This document shows, in pieces, positions 1 to 8,051 of a stretch of DNA of 28,575 nt (the first letter of the stretch is position 1; each line of letters opens with the position of its first letter). Under the pieces are notes generated by a model, which was given only the letters and a program-made list of their open reading frames with translations, was not told the origin of the DNA and made no database searches. Source of the DNA: Ruminococcus sp. UBA4275 (GTDB taxonomy: Bacteria > Bacillota > Clostridia > Oscillospirales > Ruminococcaceae); the NCBI GenBank assembly GCA_002395085.1, contig DGVV01000165.1, forward strand, positions 1 to 28,575, read 5' to 3'. The position numbers and the translations under genes were made by a program.

Positions 1-48
1 AGCGCCCCATTATAATCATCGCGCAGCGATACCTTTATCGACAAGCTG

Positions 49-79
49 GGCTGTCCTCTTTCGGGAGGACAGCCTTTTT
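49..79 (+). terminator. Rho-independent terminator of an upstream gene
   Basis: A perfect 10-bp stem (GGCTGTCCTC at 49-58, GAGGACAGCC at 65-74) with a 6-nt loop is followed by TTTTT. This is a textbook intrinsic terminator reading rightward, so a + strand gene must end to the left of the window. Confidence 0.9.
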
Positions 80-291
80 ACGGGCATTGATCTATCGTTC
101 TATTGTCAGCTTCCTGCGTATCTTTCCCATTTGATTCTATGGAACCTATAATGCCTTGAAATCCAGGGAGTAACAAACAAAGTGCGCCGCCCCAAGGCGC
201 GTACAGATTATGAAAGCGCACAAAGAGTATCGTCTGCCGCATGGAAATGGAAGCGGGCACTGCCCGCAAATGTAAACATTCCGTGAACAAC
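80..291. other. Intergenic region between terminator and fumarase promoter
   Basis: I see no convincing gene here. The only structure is a short hairpin at 253-267 (GCGGGC, 3-nt loop, GCCCGC) just upstream of the fumarase promoter; it has no T tract. It could be an operator or chance. Confidence 0.4.
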
Positions 292-320
292 TTGCCAAAA
301 CTACGGCTTTGTGTTATACT
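292..320 (+). promoter_or_regulatory. Sigma-A promoter of the fumarase alpha gene
   Basis: TTGCCA (292-297) and TATACT (315-320) are separated by 17 bp, and a TGT directly before the -10 forms an extended -10 element. The start codon follows 40 bp downstream, after an AGGGGGA ribosome site around 347-353. Confidence 0.8.
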
Positions 321-360
321 ATAAATTAAGCATTCCGAATACGAAAAGGGGGATTCCCAC

Positions 361-1203
361 ATGAGAGAAATTTCAGCCGCGGACATCACTGCAAAAATCC
401 GCGAACTGTGCATACAGGCAAATGCCGTGCTGCCCGCATCACTTGAACAATGCATTCGCGAGAGCGGCGAGAAAGAACAGTCTGAGGCGGGCAAAAGCGT
501 CTTCCTCGACCTCTGCGCCAACCTCGATGCCGCCCGCGAAACCGGTCTGCCGATTTGTCAGGATACCGGCATGGCGGTCATCTTCCTGCGCATCGGGCAG
601 GATGTTCACATCACCGGCGGCGACCTCCGCGAAGCCGTCAACGCAGGCGTCGCGGCGGGTTACCTCGACGGCTATCTGCGCTGTTCCGTGGTCGGAGATC
701 CGCTGGAACGGGTCAATACCGGCAACAATACGCCCGCTGTACTGCACATCGACATCGTGCCGGGTGAACAAATCGAAATCGACGTCTGCCCCAAGGGCTT
801 CGGCAGCGAAAATATGAGTGCGCTGCGGATGTTTACCCCCGCCGCCTCCGAGGATGACATCGTCGGCTTTGTCCGCGATACCATCGCACACGCCGGAAGC
901 AACCCCTGCCCGCCGATTGTCGTCGGCGTCGGCATCGGCGGCGACTTTGAACAGTGCGCCTTTCTCGCGAAAAAAGCGCTCTGCCGCGATATTGCCGTCC
1001 GCAATGCAAAACCGCTTTACGCCGCCCTCGAACAGAAAATGCTTGATGCAGTCAACGCACTCGGCATCGGACCGCAGGGCTTCGGCGGCACGGTCACGGC
1101 GCTGGCGGTCAACATTGAACAAGCCCCGACGCACATCGCCGGACTGCCTGTTTCGGTCAATGTCGGCTGCCATGTCACGCGGCACGCATCCGCTGTGATC
1201 TAA
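361..1203 (+). CDS. fumA: Class I fumarate hydratase, alpha subunit
   Basis: This 280-residue protein is the alpha chain of the oxygen-sensitive [4Fe-4S] fumarase / L-tartrate dehydratase family, which interconverts fumarate and malate. The three cysteines expected to hold the cluster are visible in PICQDTG (about residue 67), SNPCPP (about 180) and VGCHVTRHA near the C-terminus. The length is normal for a split alpha subunit. In Clostridia the alpha gene is usually followed directly by a beta subunit of about 180-200 residues that completes the active site. Here the next gene is unrelated and has its own promoter, so the partner must be elsewhere. The start is supported by a purine-rich site 8 bp upstream and a strong promoter. 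Tartrate dehydratase alpha (TtdA) is the alternative reading, since sequence alone does not settle the substrate. Confidence 0.9.
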   Translation: MREISAADITAKIRELCIQANAVLPASLEQCIRESGEKEQSEAGKSVFLDLCANLDAARETGLPICQDTGMAVIFLRIGQDVHITGGDLREAVNAGVAAGYLDGYLRCSVVGDPLERVNTGNNTPAVLHIDIVPGEQIEIDVCPKGFGSENMSALRMFTPAASEDDIVGFVRDTIAHAGSNPCPPIVVGVGIGGDFEQCAFLAKKALCRDIAVRNAKPLYAALEQKMLDAVNALGIGPQGFGGTVTALAVNIEQAPTHIAGLPVSVNVGCHVTRHASAVI

Positions 1204-1221
1204 TCAGAAATTACAAATTAC

Positions 1222-1250
1222 TTGACTTTTCACACGAAATATGGTATAAT
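1222..1250 (+). promoter_or_regulatory. Strong sigma-A promoter
   Basis: TTGACT (1222-1227) and a perfect TATAAT (1245-1250) lie 17 bp apart. The promoter starts 19 bp after the fumarase stop codon with no terminator hairpin between, and probably drives the run of small genes from 1284 onward. An AAGGAGG ribosome site sits at 1268-1274. Confidence 0.9.
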
Positions 1251-1283
1251 ATGAACAAAGGATAGTGAAGGAGGATCACACCA

Positions 1284-1793
1284 ATGGAACTCGATCAAGC
1301 CCGCATCGCAAATACCGCTGCCAATACAAAAGCGCTGCTTGCGATGCTCGATGAAAAACAGCTCAAATATACCGTCGAGGAGCAGACCGATGCGCGCGCC
1401 CATATCCGGATCGGATTTGTCGGCAACGACATCCCCATGACGCTGCACATCATTCTCCGCACAGACCGTCAGCTCGCGACCGTTTTCTCCCCGATGCCCT
1501 TCACCTTCCCGCTTGACCGGATCTCAGAAGGCGCAGAGGCAGTCACAGCGGCAAATTACGGGCTGATCGACGGTTCATTCGATCTCGATATGGAGACCGG
1601 TGAGATCCGCTTCCGACTGACGAGCAGCTACCTCGGCAGCGTGCTGAGCGAGGAGCTGTTCTCCTACCTGATGTTTGTCTCTGCGGAGACAATCGACCGC
1701 TACAATGACCGCTTCTTCCTGCTGAGCAGCGGACAGCTTCCGCTGGCAGATTTCGTCCGGATGGACGCGGAGGATCGCGGCGCTGTGCAGTGA
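1284..1793 (+). CDS. YbjN-domain protein
   Basis: A soluble 169-residue protein with the layout of the YbjN/DUF1790 family, whose fold resembles type III secretion chaperones: an N-terminal helix (LLAMLDEKQLKYTVEE), a beta-rich middle (HIRIGFVGNDIPMTLHII) and a helical second half ending in an AETIDRYNDRF helix. The molecular function of this family is not established; it has been linked to stress and sensory roles in enterobacteria. There is no signal peptide or membrane segment. The start is firm, with AAGGAGG 9 bp upstream. It is first in a likely operon with the small membrane protein that begins 13 bp after its stop codon. The family call is from sequence pattern only. Confidence 0.65.
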   Translation: MELDQARIANTAANTKALLAMLDEKQLKYTVEEQTDARAHIRIGFVGNDIPMTLHIILRTDRQLATVFSPMPFTFPLDRISEGAEAVTAANYGLIDGSFDLDMETGEIRFRLTSSYLGSVLSEELFSYLMFVSAETIDRYNDRFFLLSSGQLPLADFVRMDAEDRGAVQ

Positions 1794-1806
1794 TGAGGCT
1801 TGCGCC

Positions 1807-2157
1807 ATGCGAAAATATCTGACTGAATACATCGAAATGATTGAGAAAATGCTCGAAGAAAACAGTGTGCAGGATTATGCAGAACTGGAACAGCGGCATT
1901 TGCAAATGGTGCAGTTTATGCAGCATGAACGCCTGATTCATTTTCTGGTGACGATGCTGTTTGCACTGGGTTTTTTCCTCGCACTCGGCATCTACCTGCT
2001 TGGGGAGATTTTCTCGATGCTCCCGCTGCTCATTTTGATTCTTGCGCTGCTGGTGCCTTACATCGCGCATTACTACTTTTTGGAGAACTCCGTGCAGAAA
2101 CTCTACAGACTTTATGACGAGATTCACGCAAGACGGCTCAAGCAGCCGCCGCAGTAA
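1807..2157 (+). CDS. Small two-helix membrane protein
   Basis: A 116-residue protein not recognised as a named family. It has a charged, probably helical N-terminal region (residues 1-40, rich in Glu, Gln and Met), two hydrophobic segments at about 43-65 (LVTMLFALGFFLALGIYLL) and 71-92 (LPLLILILALLVPYIAHYY), and a basic tail ending in RRLKQPPQ. By the positive-inside rule both ends probably face the cytoplasm, making a hairpin in the membrane. It starts 13 bp after the YbjN-like gene with only a weak GAGG ribosome site, so translation probably depends on coupling. No function is assigned. Confidence 0.7.
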   Translation: MRKYLTEYIEMIEKMLEENSVQDYAELEQRHLQMVQFMQHERLIHFLVTMLFALGFFLALGIYLLGEIFSMLPLLILILALLVPYIAHYYFLENSVQKLYRLYDEIHARRLKQPPQ

Positions 2158-2159
2158 CC

Positions 2160-2189
2160 GCTGCCCCCCCTGACTGATCAGGCGGCAGC
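2160..2189. other. Intergenic hairpin, no T tract
   Basis: GCTGCC (2160-2165) pairs with GGCAGC (2184-2189), with a second inner pairing CTGA (2170-2173) to TCAG (2178-2181). No U-run follows, so it is more likely an mRNA processing or stability element inside the operon than a terminator. Confidence 0.4.
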
Positions 2190-2215
2190 TTCAACACAGA
2201 AAGGCAGGTTCAAGC

Positions 2216-2587
2216 ATGGTCCTCTACCGTCCGATTTGTGAAACGGAATATTCCGAGGTCAAAGCGAGAGATTTTCACAGCTTTCCTCCGCGTCCGGCGG
2301 AACAGCCCCTCTTTACGGCGCTGCTTTCTGAGGAGGGTGCATCCCGCATCGCACGCAGAATGAAAGTGGAAAATCACGCTGAAACGAATGTTTACGTTGT
2401 CAGCTTTCTGGTGGATGACGCTTATATCCGGCAGTTTCCCGTGCAGGATACCGATGCGCATGACAGCCGCGCACTCTGGATTCCCGCAGAAGAAATGGAT
2501 ATTCTCAATCAGCACCTGATCGGTGACATCCGCGTGCTGGCACAGTATCAGATCGACCGCGAGGACGGCGATCTGTTCTTCGCATAA
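2216..2587 (+). CDS. Small protein resembling 'ADP-ribosylation/crystallin J1' entries
   Basis: A 123-residue soluble protein. The opening MVLYRPICETEYSEV, then FPPRPAEQPLFTALL, then LWIPAEEMDILNQHLIGDI matches a small bacterial family often labelled 'ADP-ribosylation/crystallin J1'. That label is a database name for short proteins, not a proven activity, and none of the acidic metal ligands of full-length ADP-ribosyl-hydrolases can be pointed to here. An AAGGCAGG-type ribosome site at about 2201-2208 supports the start. It lies between the small membrane protein and the radical SAM gene and may share their transcript. The functional role is unknown. Confidence 0.5.
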   Translation: MVLYRPICETEYSEVKARDFHSFPPRPAEQPLFTALLSEEGASRIARRMKVENHAETNVYVVSFLVDDAYIRQFPVQDTDAHDSRALWIPAEEMDILNQHLIGDIRVLAQYQIDREDGDLFFA

Positions 2588-2631
2588 CACCGCAAGGCAA
2601 CGCATCAGCAGCAAACCGCATGATGAAAAAC

Positions 2632-2660
2632 GCGCCGCCCTTCTGCATGAGGGGCGGTGC
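2632..2660. other. GC-rich hairpin before the radical SAM gene
   Basis: GCGCCGCCC (2632-2640) pairs with GGGCGGTGC (2652-2660) across an 11-nt loop, with one G-T pair. It lies 28 bp before the radical SAM start codon, with no T tract. It may tune expression between the two genes. Confidence 0.4.
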
Positions 2661-2688
2661 GAAAACGTGATAGAAAGGATGATACCCC

Positions 2689-3294
2689 ATGGCAATGACC
2701 ATTCTGTATCCGGTGGGTCAGCACCTCTATGTCAATCTGACCAATCAATGTCCGTGCGCCTGCACATTCTGCATCCGGCAGAACGGCGACGGCGCTTACG
2801 GTTCAGACAGCCTCTGGCTGGAACATGATCCCGATATGGACGAAATCCGTGCCGCTTTTGCAAAGTGGAATCTCGCAGACTTCACAGAGCTGGTCTTCTG
2901 CGGCTACGGCGAACCCACTGAGGCACTCGAAATGCTCTGTTCCGCCGCGGCGTATGCGAAAACACTGCCGGACTGCCCGCCCATCCGCCTGAATACGAAC
3001 GGTCTCTCCGACCTCATCCACGGCAAAAAGACCGCGTGGATGCTCAAGGGTCTCGTCGATACCGTCTCCATCAGCCTGAATGCCGGCACGAAAGCGGAGT
3101 ACCTCGCTGTGACCCGCCCCAAATGGGACAATGCCTTTGAGGCAATGCAGGCTTTTGCCGCAGACTGCAAGCAGTATGTTGACAAGGTGATGTTCACAGT
3201 GGTGGATGTGATTCCGCAGAGTGAGATTGACGCAGCACAGGCGGTCGCAGATGCGGTCAATATCCCGCTGCGCGTGCGGAAATACGATTCGTGA
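2689..3294 (+). CDS. TatD-linked radical SAM protein
   Basis: A 201-residue radical S-adenosylmethionine protein. The cluster motif appears as C-x3-C-x2-C within NQCPCACTFCIR (about residues 20-28; the second Cys of the stretch, CPC, is an extra one). The opening ILYPVGQHLYVNLTNQC, the FCGYGEPT motif (about 71-78), RLNTNGLSDLIHG and DTVSISLNAG are the signature blocks of the 'TatD family-linked radical SAM' group (TIGR04038). These short enzymes have only the core barrel, no SPASM or extra cluster domain, and their reaction is unknown. The usual partner, a TatD-type nuclease gene, is not in this window. An AGAAAGGA ribosome site (2672-2679) supports the start. The downstream ATC-hydrolase-like gene follows closely. 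Confidence 0.85.
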   Translation: MAMTILYPVGQHLYVNLTNQCPCACTFCIRQNGDGAYGSDSLWLEHDPDMDEIRAAFAKWNLADFTELVFCGYGEPTEALEMLCSAAAYAKTLPDCPPIRLNTNGLSDLIHGKKTAWMLKGLVDTVSISLNAGTKAEYLAVTRPKWDNAFEAMQAFAADCKQYVDKVMFTVVDVIPQSEIDAAQAVADAVNIPLRVRKYDS

Positions 3295-3377
3295 TAATAT
3301 CCGCGGGACAGGTGTGCAATCCCTGTGCCGCCCCCTGCGCGGCGGGTCAGATTCCGCGCTGGAAAGACTGTTATACC

Positions 3378-3986
3378 ATGAAAACAACAGAACAGACGGC
3401 ACAGAAATACGCCAAAATGTTTGTCAGATCGCTGCGAAAAGCCGGCTATCAGCAGCCGGAACTCTTCGCCGCATACAAGGCGCGGTTTCTGCAATACGCA
3501 GAATCCCCTGAATACCGGCGGTTTTCGCAGTTTCAGACAATGGGCGTGGACAAGGTCTTTGCCGCCATTACCCATGCAAAAATCTGTATGGAGGCGGGCA
3601 TACCGATGGAGGAAGCGCTGCGCATCTGGGAAACCTATACAGCCGGCACAATCCGGCGCATTTTCCGCGGCGCTTGCAGGGCAATCGACCTGCTGCCGAA
3701 CGGCTACAGAATCCTTGCCGGTCTCCTTTACAAAGACGCGCAGCAGCGCGCAAAAGAGAAATGCCTGACCTATGAAATGCTCAGTTTTACGGAGCAGAAA
3801 CTGGAATACAAGATCACGCACTGTATGTACATTGAGGCCTTTGAAGCCTTCGGGCTGCGCCCTTTCTGCAAGGCAGTCTGCAATTCAGATCTTTGTATGC
3901 AGGCAATGCAGAAAAAAGCGCGGTTCATCCGGTATTCTGATCTGGCAGACGGCGACTGCTGCCATGATGAACTCGTGAAACAGTAA
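3378..3986 (+). CDS. L-2-amino-thiazoline-4-carboxylic acid hydrolase-like protein
   Basis: A protein of about 202 residues resembling the ATC hydrolase family (PF14196), named after an enzyme that opens 2-aminothiazoline-4-carboxylate on the way to cysteine. Recognisable features are the all-helical composition, the central block KARFIRYSDLADGD and the C-terminal CC-H (DGDCCHDE), matching the conserved Cys-containing end of the family. Most family members are uncharacterised, so the substrate should not be assumed. I chose the ATG at 3378, preceded by GGAAAG. The frame stays open to a GTG at 3291 that overlaps the radical SAM stop as GTGA and would add 29 residues with four cysteines; no good ribosome site precedes that GTG. 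The next gene starts 43 bp later. Confidence 0.6.
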   Translation: MKTTEQTAQKYAKMFVRSLRKAGYQQPELFAAYKARFLQYAESPEYRRFSQFQTMGVDKVFAAITHAKICMEAGIPMEEALRIWETYTAGTIRRIFRGACRAIDLLPNGYRILAGLLYKDAQQRAKEKCLTYEMLSFTEQKLEYKITHCMYIEAFEAFGLRPFCKAVCNSDLCMQAMQKKARFIRYSDLADGDCCHDELVKQ

Positions 3987-4029
3987 CCGTGCAAACCCTG
4001 TCCGCCATCTATTTTGGGGAGAGATTACC

Positions 4030-5202
4030 ATGAAAACATTTAGAAAGAGAAGCGCCGCATTCCTTGCGGCATCCCTGATGTGCCTCAGCTTCACCGGCTG
4101 CGGCACGGGAACAACCGAAAGCAGCCCCGCGGAAAGCGGTGCGTCATCTTCTGCCGCAGAGAACCTCGTGCCGGTGGAATTGGTACAGTCTGACGGCAGT
4201 GCGCGCATCACCGTGGAAAACGGTCACTTCAAAGCCGGCGGCAAAGACATCTGGATGTGCGGTACAAATACGCCGTGGGATAACTGGGACGATTTCGGCA
4301 GAGATTTCGACGCTGCCTTCTGGCGTGAACATTTTGCCGCACTGCGGGAAGCAGGCATCAATTCTTCGCGCGTCTGGATTCTCTGTTCAGGCAGCTACGG
4401 CATTCAGTTTGATGAAACCGGCGCAGTTACGGGCATGACCGACAAATTCTGGAATGATGTCGATCAACTGATGGCGATTGCAGCCGAGGAAAAAATCTAC
4501 ATCATGGCAACGCTGATGTCCTTTGACTGCTGCAAAACCGGCAACAAGAATTACAAGCGCTTCCGTGCAATGATACAGGACGATGCCCTCACCGAAAGCT
4601 ATGTGCAGAATTACGTCATCCCCTTTGCCAAGCGCTATGACAGCAACGACTATCTCTACAGCATCGACCTGTGCAATGAACCGGACTGGATTCACGAAAA
4701 TGAGGAATCCGGCAAGATCGACTGGAAACCGATGGTCGCATTCTTCGGCAAATGCGCACAGGGTATCCATCAAAACAGCGATATTCTCGTCACGACCGGC
4801 ATCGGCTATATCCCGAATAATTCGGATGAACGCGGCACAAACGTCGTGAGTGACCAGCTTCTGGAATATTACGCGGGCGCAGATTCCTATATGGATTTCT
4901 ACTCTGTCCACTTCTATGACTGGATGATCGAGTGGCACAAGAATCCGTTCATGCTGTCTCCGAAGGACTACGGTCTCGACACGAAAAAGCCGAATGTGCT
5001 GGGCGAATGTTCTGCAAAAGGCTCAGAGAAGGACGGCATTGATCTGGTGCAGGGTGCGCAGCAGCTTTACGAAAACGGCTGGGACGGCGTTTACCCGTGG
5101 ACCTCGACCGGCACGGATAACAACGGCGGTTTTGCGGAAGTCACCGCATATTCCAAAAATATGCTCGCCCAGATCAAGGATCTGATTTTCCCGCTCGACT
5201 GA
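4030..5202 (+). CDS. GH5-type glycoside hydrolase lipoprotein (mannanase/cellulase-like)
   Basis: A 390-residue secreted TIM-barrel glycosidase anchored as a lipoprotein. The N-terminus has a basic KTFRKR region, a hydrophobic stretch and a lipobox ending at Cys24 (SFTGC), then a Ser/Ala/Glu-rich linker to about residue 48. The catalytic domain starts at ITVENGHFKAGGKDIWMCGT, typical of the GH5 mannanase-like branch. The acid/base is Glu217 in LCNEPDW and the nucleophile is Glu326 in VLGECSA; ATLMSFD and HFYDW are further barrel strands. It probably cleaves beta-mannan or related plant glucans at the cell surface; the exact subfamily cannot be told by eye. No carbohydrate-binding or dockerin module is seen. 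A GGGGAGA ribosome site precedes the start and a strong terminator follows 14 bp after the stop. Confidence 0.85.
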   Translation: MKTFRKRSAAFLAASLMCLSFTGCGTGTTESSPAESGASSSAAENLVPVELVQSDGSARITVENGHFKAGGKDIWMCGTNTPWDNWDDFGRDFDAAFWREHFAALREAGINSSRVWILCSGSYGIQFDETGAVTGMTDKFWNDVDQLMAIAAEEKIYIMATLMSFDCCKTGNKNYKRFRAMIQDDALTESYVQNYVIPFAKRYDSNDYLYSIDLCNEPDWIHENEESGKIDWKPMVAFFGKCAQGIHQNSDILVTTGIGYIPNNSDERGTNVVSDQLLEYYAGADSYMDFYSVHFYDWMIEWHKNPFMLSPKDYGLDTKKPNVLGECSAKGSEKDGIDLVQGAQQLYENGWDGVYPWTSTGTDNNGGFAEVTAYSKNMLAQIKDLIFPLD

Positions 5203-5216
5203 TTATCCCGCACATA

Positions 5217-5259
5217 AAAACAAGCCGCACAGGGCGCTGTATGCCCCGTGCGGCTTTTT
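5217..5259. terminator. Bidirectional intrinsic terminator
   Basis: AGCCGCACAGGGC (5223-5235) pairs with GCCCCGTGCGGCT (5243-5255), with a 7-nt loop. It is followed by TTTTT on the + strand and preceded by an A run, which reads as T on the - strand. It ends the GH5 gene from the left and the long polysaccharide operon from the right. Confidence 0.9.
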
Positions 5260-5278
5260 GTGCAGCTTTTTAGCCGGC

Positions 5279-6496
5279 TTATCGCAGCACTGATTCGTGA
5301 ATTGCAAAATGCTTCGGGATACCGTTCTCCGTGATGAGATTGAGGTCGCCCTGAATCAGCGGCATGAAGTAAGAGAGCGCAGTATCTGTGATATTATTGC
5401 CTGCGCTGTTGATGTAATCACGCGGCAGAAACTTTTCACGGTTCGCGATGTCAGCAGCTTCCGCAGTCTCAATCACGACCGTATACGGCACATCTGCCAC
5501 ACGCCGGAACACCATGACCTTGCCGGTTTCGCCGCTGAGTGCGCAGCGCACACCCGCAGCACCGATACTTTCAGCCTCGTCAATGTCGGTCTTTGAGCCG
5601 AGATGCGAGGAGCAGCGCTGCATGACATTCAGCTCAATGGAACGCACCTTGCAGCCGATCTTCGTCCGCACAATATCCTCCAGATACTTGCCGATGCCGG
5701 AAAGATACTTGTGGCCGAAATTATCCACCACACCGGACTGCACGCCGTCCGGAACGGCAATGCCCTCCGAAACCGCGATGATCACCGCCTTGTGCTTGGA
5801 CATCTCCTGCCGCACATCTGCGAGGAAGCCCTCCTCCGAGAAGCTGACCTCCGGCACATAGACCAGATGCGGTGCGGTCTCACCCATTGCGTGCAGAACA
5901 GCACTGGAAGCCGTCAGCCAGCCCGCATGACGCCCCATGATCTCCACGATTGTTACAGAAGGGATGCTGTACACAATGCTGTCGCGCGTGATCTCATGCA
6001 TGGTCGTCGCAACATACTTTGCCGCAGAACCAAAGCCCGGCGTATGATCTGTAATGCAAAGGTCATTGTCGATGGTCTTGGGAATGCCGATCACCTTGAT
6101 GTTCAGTTCATGTTCCGCGAAATAAGCAGAAAGCTTATTGACGGTATCCATCGAGTCATTGCCGCCGATGTAGAAGAACGCACCGATATTGCGCTGCGTG
6201 AGGGTTTCCGCAATCTGGCGGTAAACCGCTTCATCCTCATTGGCATCCGGCAGCTTATAGCGGCACGAACCCAGTACCGTAGAAGGTGTCTGCCGCAGCA
6301 GTTCCATATCGTTGTTCGTGTTGATGATCGACTTCATATCGACCAGATGATTGTTAATGATTCCTTCGATTCCGTTGATCGAACCGAAAATCGCGTCGAT
6401 TTCCGGCACTTTCAGCGACTCGCGAAACACGCCGACCAGCGACGCATTGATTGCACAGGTCGGGCCGCCCGACTGCGCGACTGCAATATTGATCAT
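5279..6496 (-). CDS. pfp: 6-phosphofructokinase, pyrophosphate-dependent type
   Basis: A 405-residue phosphofructokinase that phosphorylates fructose 6-phosphate to the 1,6-bisphosphate. The phosphate-binding AQSGGPTCAIN is at the N-terminus, GGNDS at 111-115, PKTIDND at 139-145 and MGRHAGW further on. The Lys in PKTIDND (Gly in ATP enzymes) and the Asp of GGNDS (Gly in the ATP-type GGDGS) are the known marks of PPi-dependent enzymes, which work reversibly in glycolysis. The start was set at the ATG at 6496, with AGGAAGG upstream; the open frame runs 58 codons further but overlaps the flippase. Start and flippase stop share an ATGA overlap, so it is the last, translationally coupled gene of the polysaccharide operon, an unusual place for a central glycolytic enzyme. 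A terminator follows. Confidence 0.9.
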   Translation of the reverse strand: MINIAVAQSGGPTCAINASLVGVFRESLKVPEIDAIFGSINGIEGIINNHLVDMKSIINTNNDMELLRQTPSTVLGSCRYKLPDANEDEAVYRQIAETLTQRNIGAFFYIGGNDSMDTVNKLSAYFAEHELNIKVIGIPKTIDNDLCITDHTPGFGSAAKYVATTMHEITRDSIVYSIPSVTIVEIMGRHAGWLTASSAVLHAMGETAPHLVYVPEVSFSEEGFLADVRQEMSKHKAVIIAVSEGIAVPDGVQSGVVDNFGHKYLSGIGKYLEDIVRTKIGCKVRSIELNVMQRCSSHLGSKTDIDEAESIGAAGVRCALSGETGKVMVFRRVADVPYTVVIETAEAADIANREKFLPRDYINSAGNNITDTALSYFMPLIQGDLNLITENGIPKHFAIHESVLR

Positions 6497-8034
6497 GAAT
6501 CTGTTCCTTCCTGTTTCTGCGTATCCGCAGCATGATCGGTCAATTCGGTCTCGGCATCCTTTGCCGGCTTCTTCTTTTTGCGGATCTCCTTCAGCACACT
6601 GATCAGACGATTGCGGTTGAAGTAAACCGCGACCAGCGCCAGCGCCACCAGCGGATACCGCAGATACCACATTTTATAAGTCGCCATCATCACCGTGCTG
6701 CAAGCCATATATGCCGCAGAAAGCAGCAGCAGCATTTTGAGATTCAGAATCTTCTCATTGTTCAGATGATCGCGGATGATGATTTTCATGCAGATGTAAT
6801 GTGCAACTGCGTAGAAGATGTAGCAGAACAGCGTCGTGTAGCCCGCTGCAATGTAGCCGAACTTCTTGATGCAGAAGTAATTGAGAATGATGTTCAGTAC
6901 GCCGCCGATGGTGGATGCGACCATGAGGAACATGGATTTCTCATAGTAATACTCAAATGTCGCGAAGACATTGTACATGAACATAAAGAAGATACTCGCA
7001 ACCAGCGGCGGAATGACCCAGATGGCTTCGTGATATTCTTTCGGTCCGAACACCGTCACGATTTCCGGTGCAAGCGCGGTCACACCGAGGCCGCAGACAC
7101 CGACAATCGCAATGACGGCGTAAGTGATATTGCCGATGGAATGCGTCTGTTTTTCGCGGATCTTCTGGAAATACCACGGATGCAGCGTATTGATCAGCGA
7201 GGTTGTAACCAGCGTCAGCAGCCATGCGAGATTGTGACCCAGACCGTAGATACCTGCCTGACTGTAGCCCTCCATAGATTTGATCATCAGCGAGTCACTC
7301 TGATTCAGCACCACGCGCGTGAGATAATGCGGAATCAGCGGGATATTCAGCGAAAGCGAATACCGCCAGAAATGGGAATTGAACAGCCGCTTATCGTGCC
7401 GCAGGAAGCTGATGAACAATCCGGAATACACAAAAATCTCCACTGCAACCAGCGAGATGATGCGTGCCTCAGCCTTGTATTCCTGTGTACTGAGAATCGC
7501 GACAACACCCGCAAGCGGTTTCAGAATGGACGTAACAACCGTCATAAAGACCAGGGGCTTGTATTTGTACTGCACACGCAGCCGCACAGCCCAGATTTCA
7601 AACATCAGTGTTGCCCATGATGCGAGGAAAATGCAGATCATGATGAACGTCGTCATGCCCATCCAGCGGTTGAAATACTCCCGCAGCGGCAGATAGATGC
7701 CCATCGTCAGCAAGGTAGTTGCCGTACCGAGACCCGCCGTGGATGTCGTATACTCATCGCGCCTTGCCTCATCCTTAACAAGGGTCTGCGTAAAGACACT
7801 GCCTGAAAGCTTCAGTGTCGAGAACACCGCCACAATCTCCAGCCAGGAATTAAAGATCTTGTAGTAGCCGTACTGTTCCGTTGTCAGCAGACGTGTAAAG
7901 ATCGGTGTGGTCAGTGTAGAGATGCCGCGCTGAAAGAAACTGCACAGAACATAGGCAATGGACGCCTTGACCGGCAGAGACATCCCGTTGTATTTTCCCA
8001 GCAGCGCTTCCAGTTTGCGTTTAATCGCTATCAT
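6493..8034 (-). CDS. wzx: Polysaccharide flippase (Wzx/MOP superfamily)
   Basis: A 513-residue integral membrane protein of the MOP exporter superfamily, with about 12-14 hydrophobic segments and the family opening SIAYVLCSFFQRGISTLTTP followed by FTRLLTTEQYGYYKIF. Such proteins flip undecaprenyl-diphosphate-linked sugar units from the cytoplasmic to the outer face of the membrane. The C-terminus is a hydrophilic Lys/Glu/Thr-rich tail of about 30 residues. GAGGAGG on the - strand supports the start. Its neighbours are a Wzy-like polymerase, two acyltransferases and glycosyltransferases, so it is the export step of a Wzx/Wzy-type pathway. Its stop overlaps the start of the phosphofructokinase gene by the ATGA arrangement. 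The symbol reflects pathway role, not substrate. Confidence 0.85.
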   Translation of the reverse strand: MIAIKRKLEALLGKYNGMSLPVKASIAYVLCSFFQRGISTLTTPIFTRLLTTEQYGYYKIFNSWLEIVAVFSTLKLSGSVFTQTLVKDEARRDEYTTSTAGLGTATTLLTMGIYLPLREYFNRWMGMTTFIMICIFLASWATLMFEIWAVRLRVQYKYKPLVFMTVVTSILKPLAGVVAILSTQEYKAEARIISLVAVEIFVYSGLFISFLRHDKRLFNSHFWRYSLSLNIPLIPHYLTRVVLNQSDSLMIKSMEGYSQAGIYGLGHNLAWLLTLVTTSLINTLHPWYFQKIREKQTHSIGNITYAVIAIVGVCGLGVTALAPEIVTVFGPKEYHEAIWVIPPLVASIFFMFMYNVFATFEYYYEKSMFLMVASTIGGVLNIILNYFCIKKFGYIAAGYTTLFCYIFYAVAHYICMKIIIRDHLNNEKILNLKMLLLLSAAYMACSTVMMATYKMWYLRYPLVALALVAVYFNRNRLISVLKEIRKKKKPAKDAETELTDHAADTQKQEGTDS

Positions 8035-8051
8035 GTTGTATTTGTGCCTCC

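Noticed and set aside
78..521. A 147-codon frame on the - strand
   Set aside because: It crosses the fumarase promoter and start in antisense and has no family resemblance.
6497..6670. An N-terminal extension of the phosphofructokinase
   Set aside because: It lies within the flippase gene, has an unnatural Gly/Cys/Arg composition, and a good ribosome site precedes the ATG at 6496.
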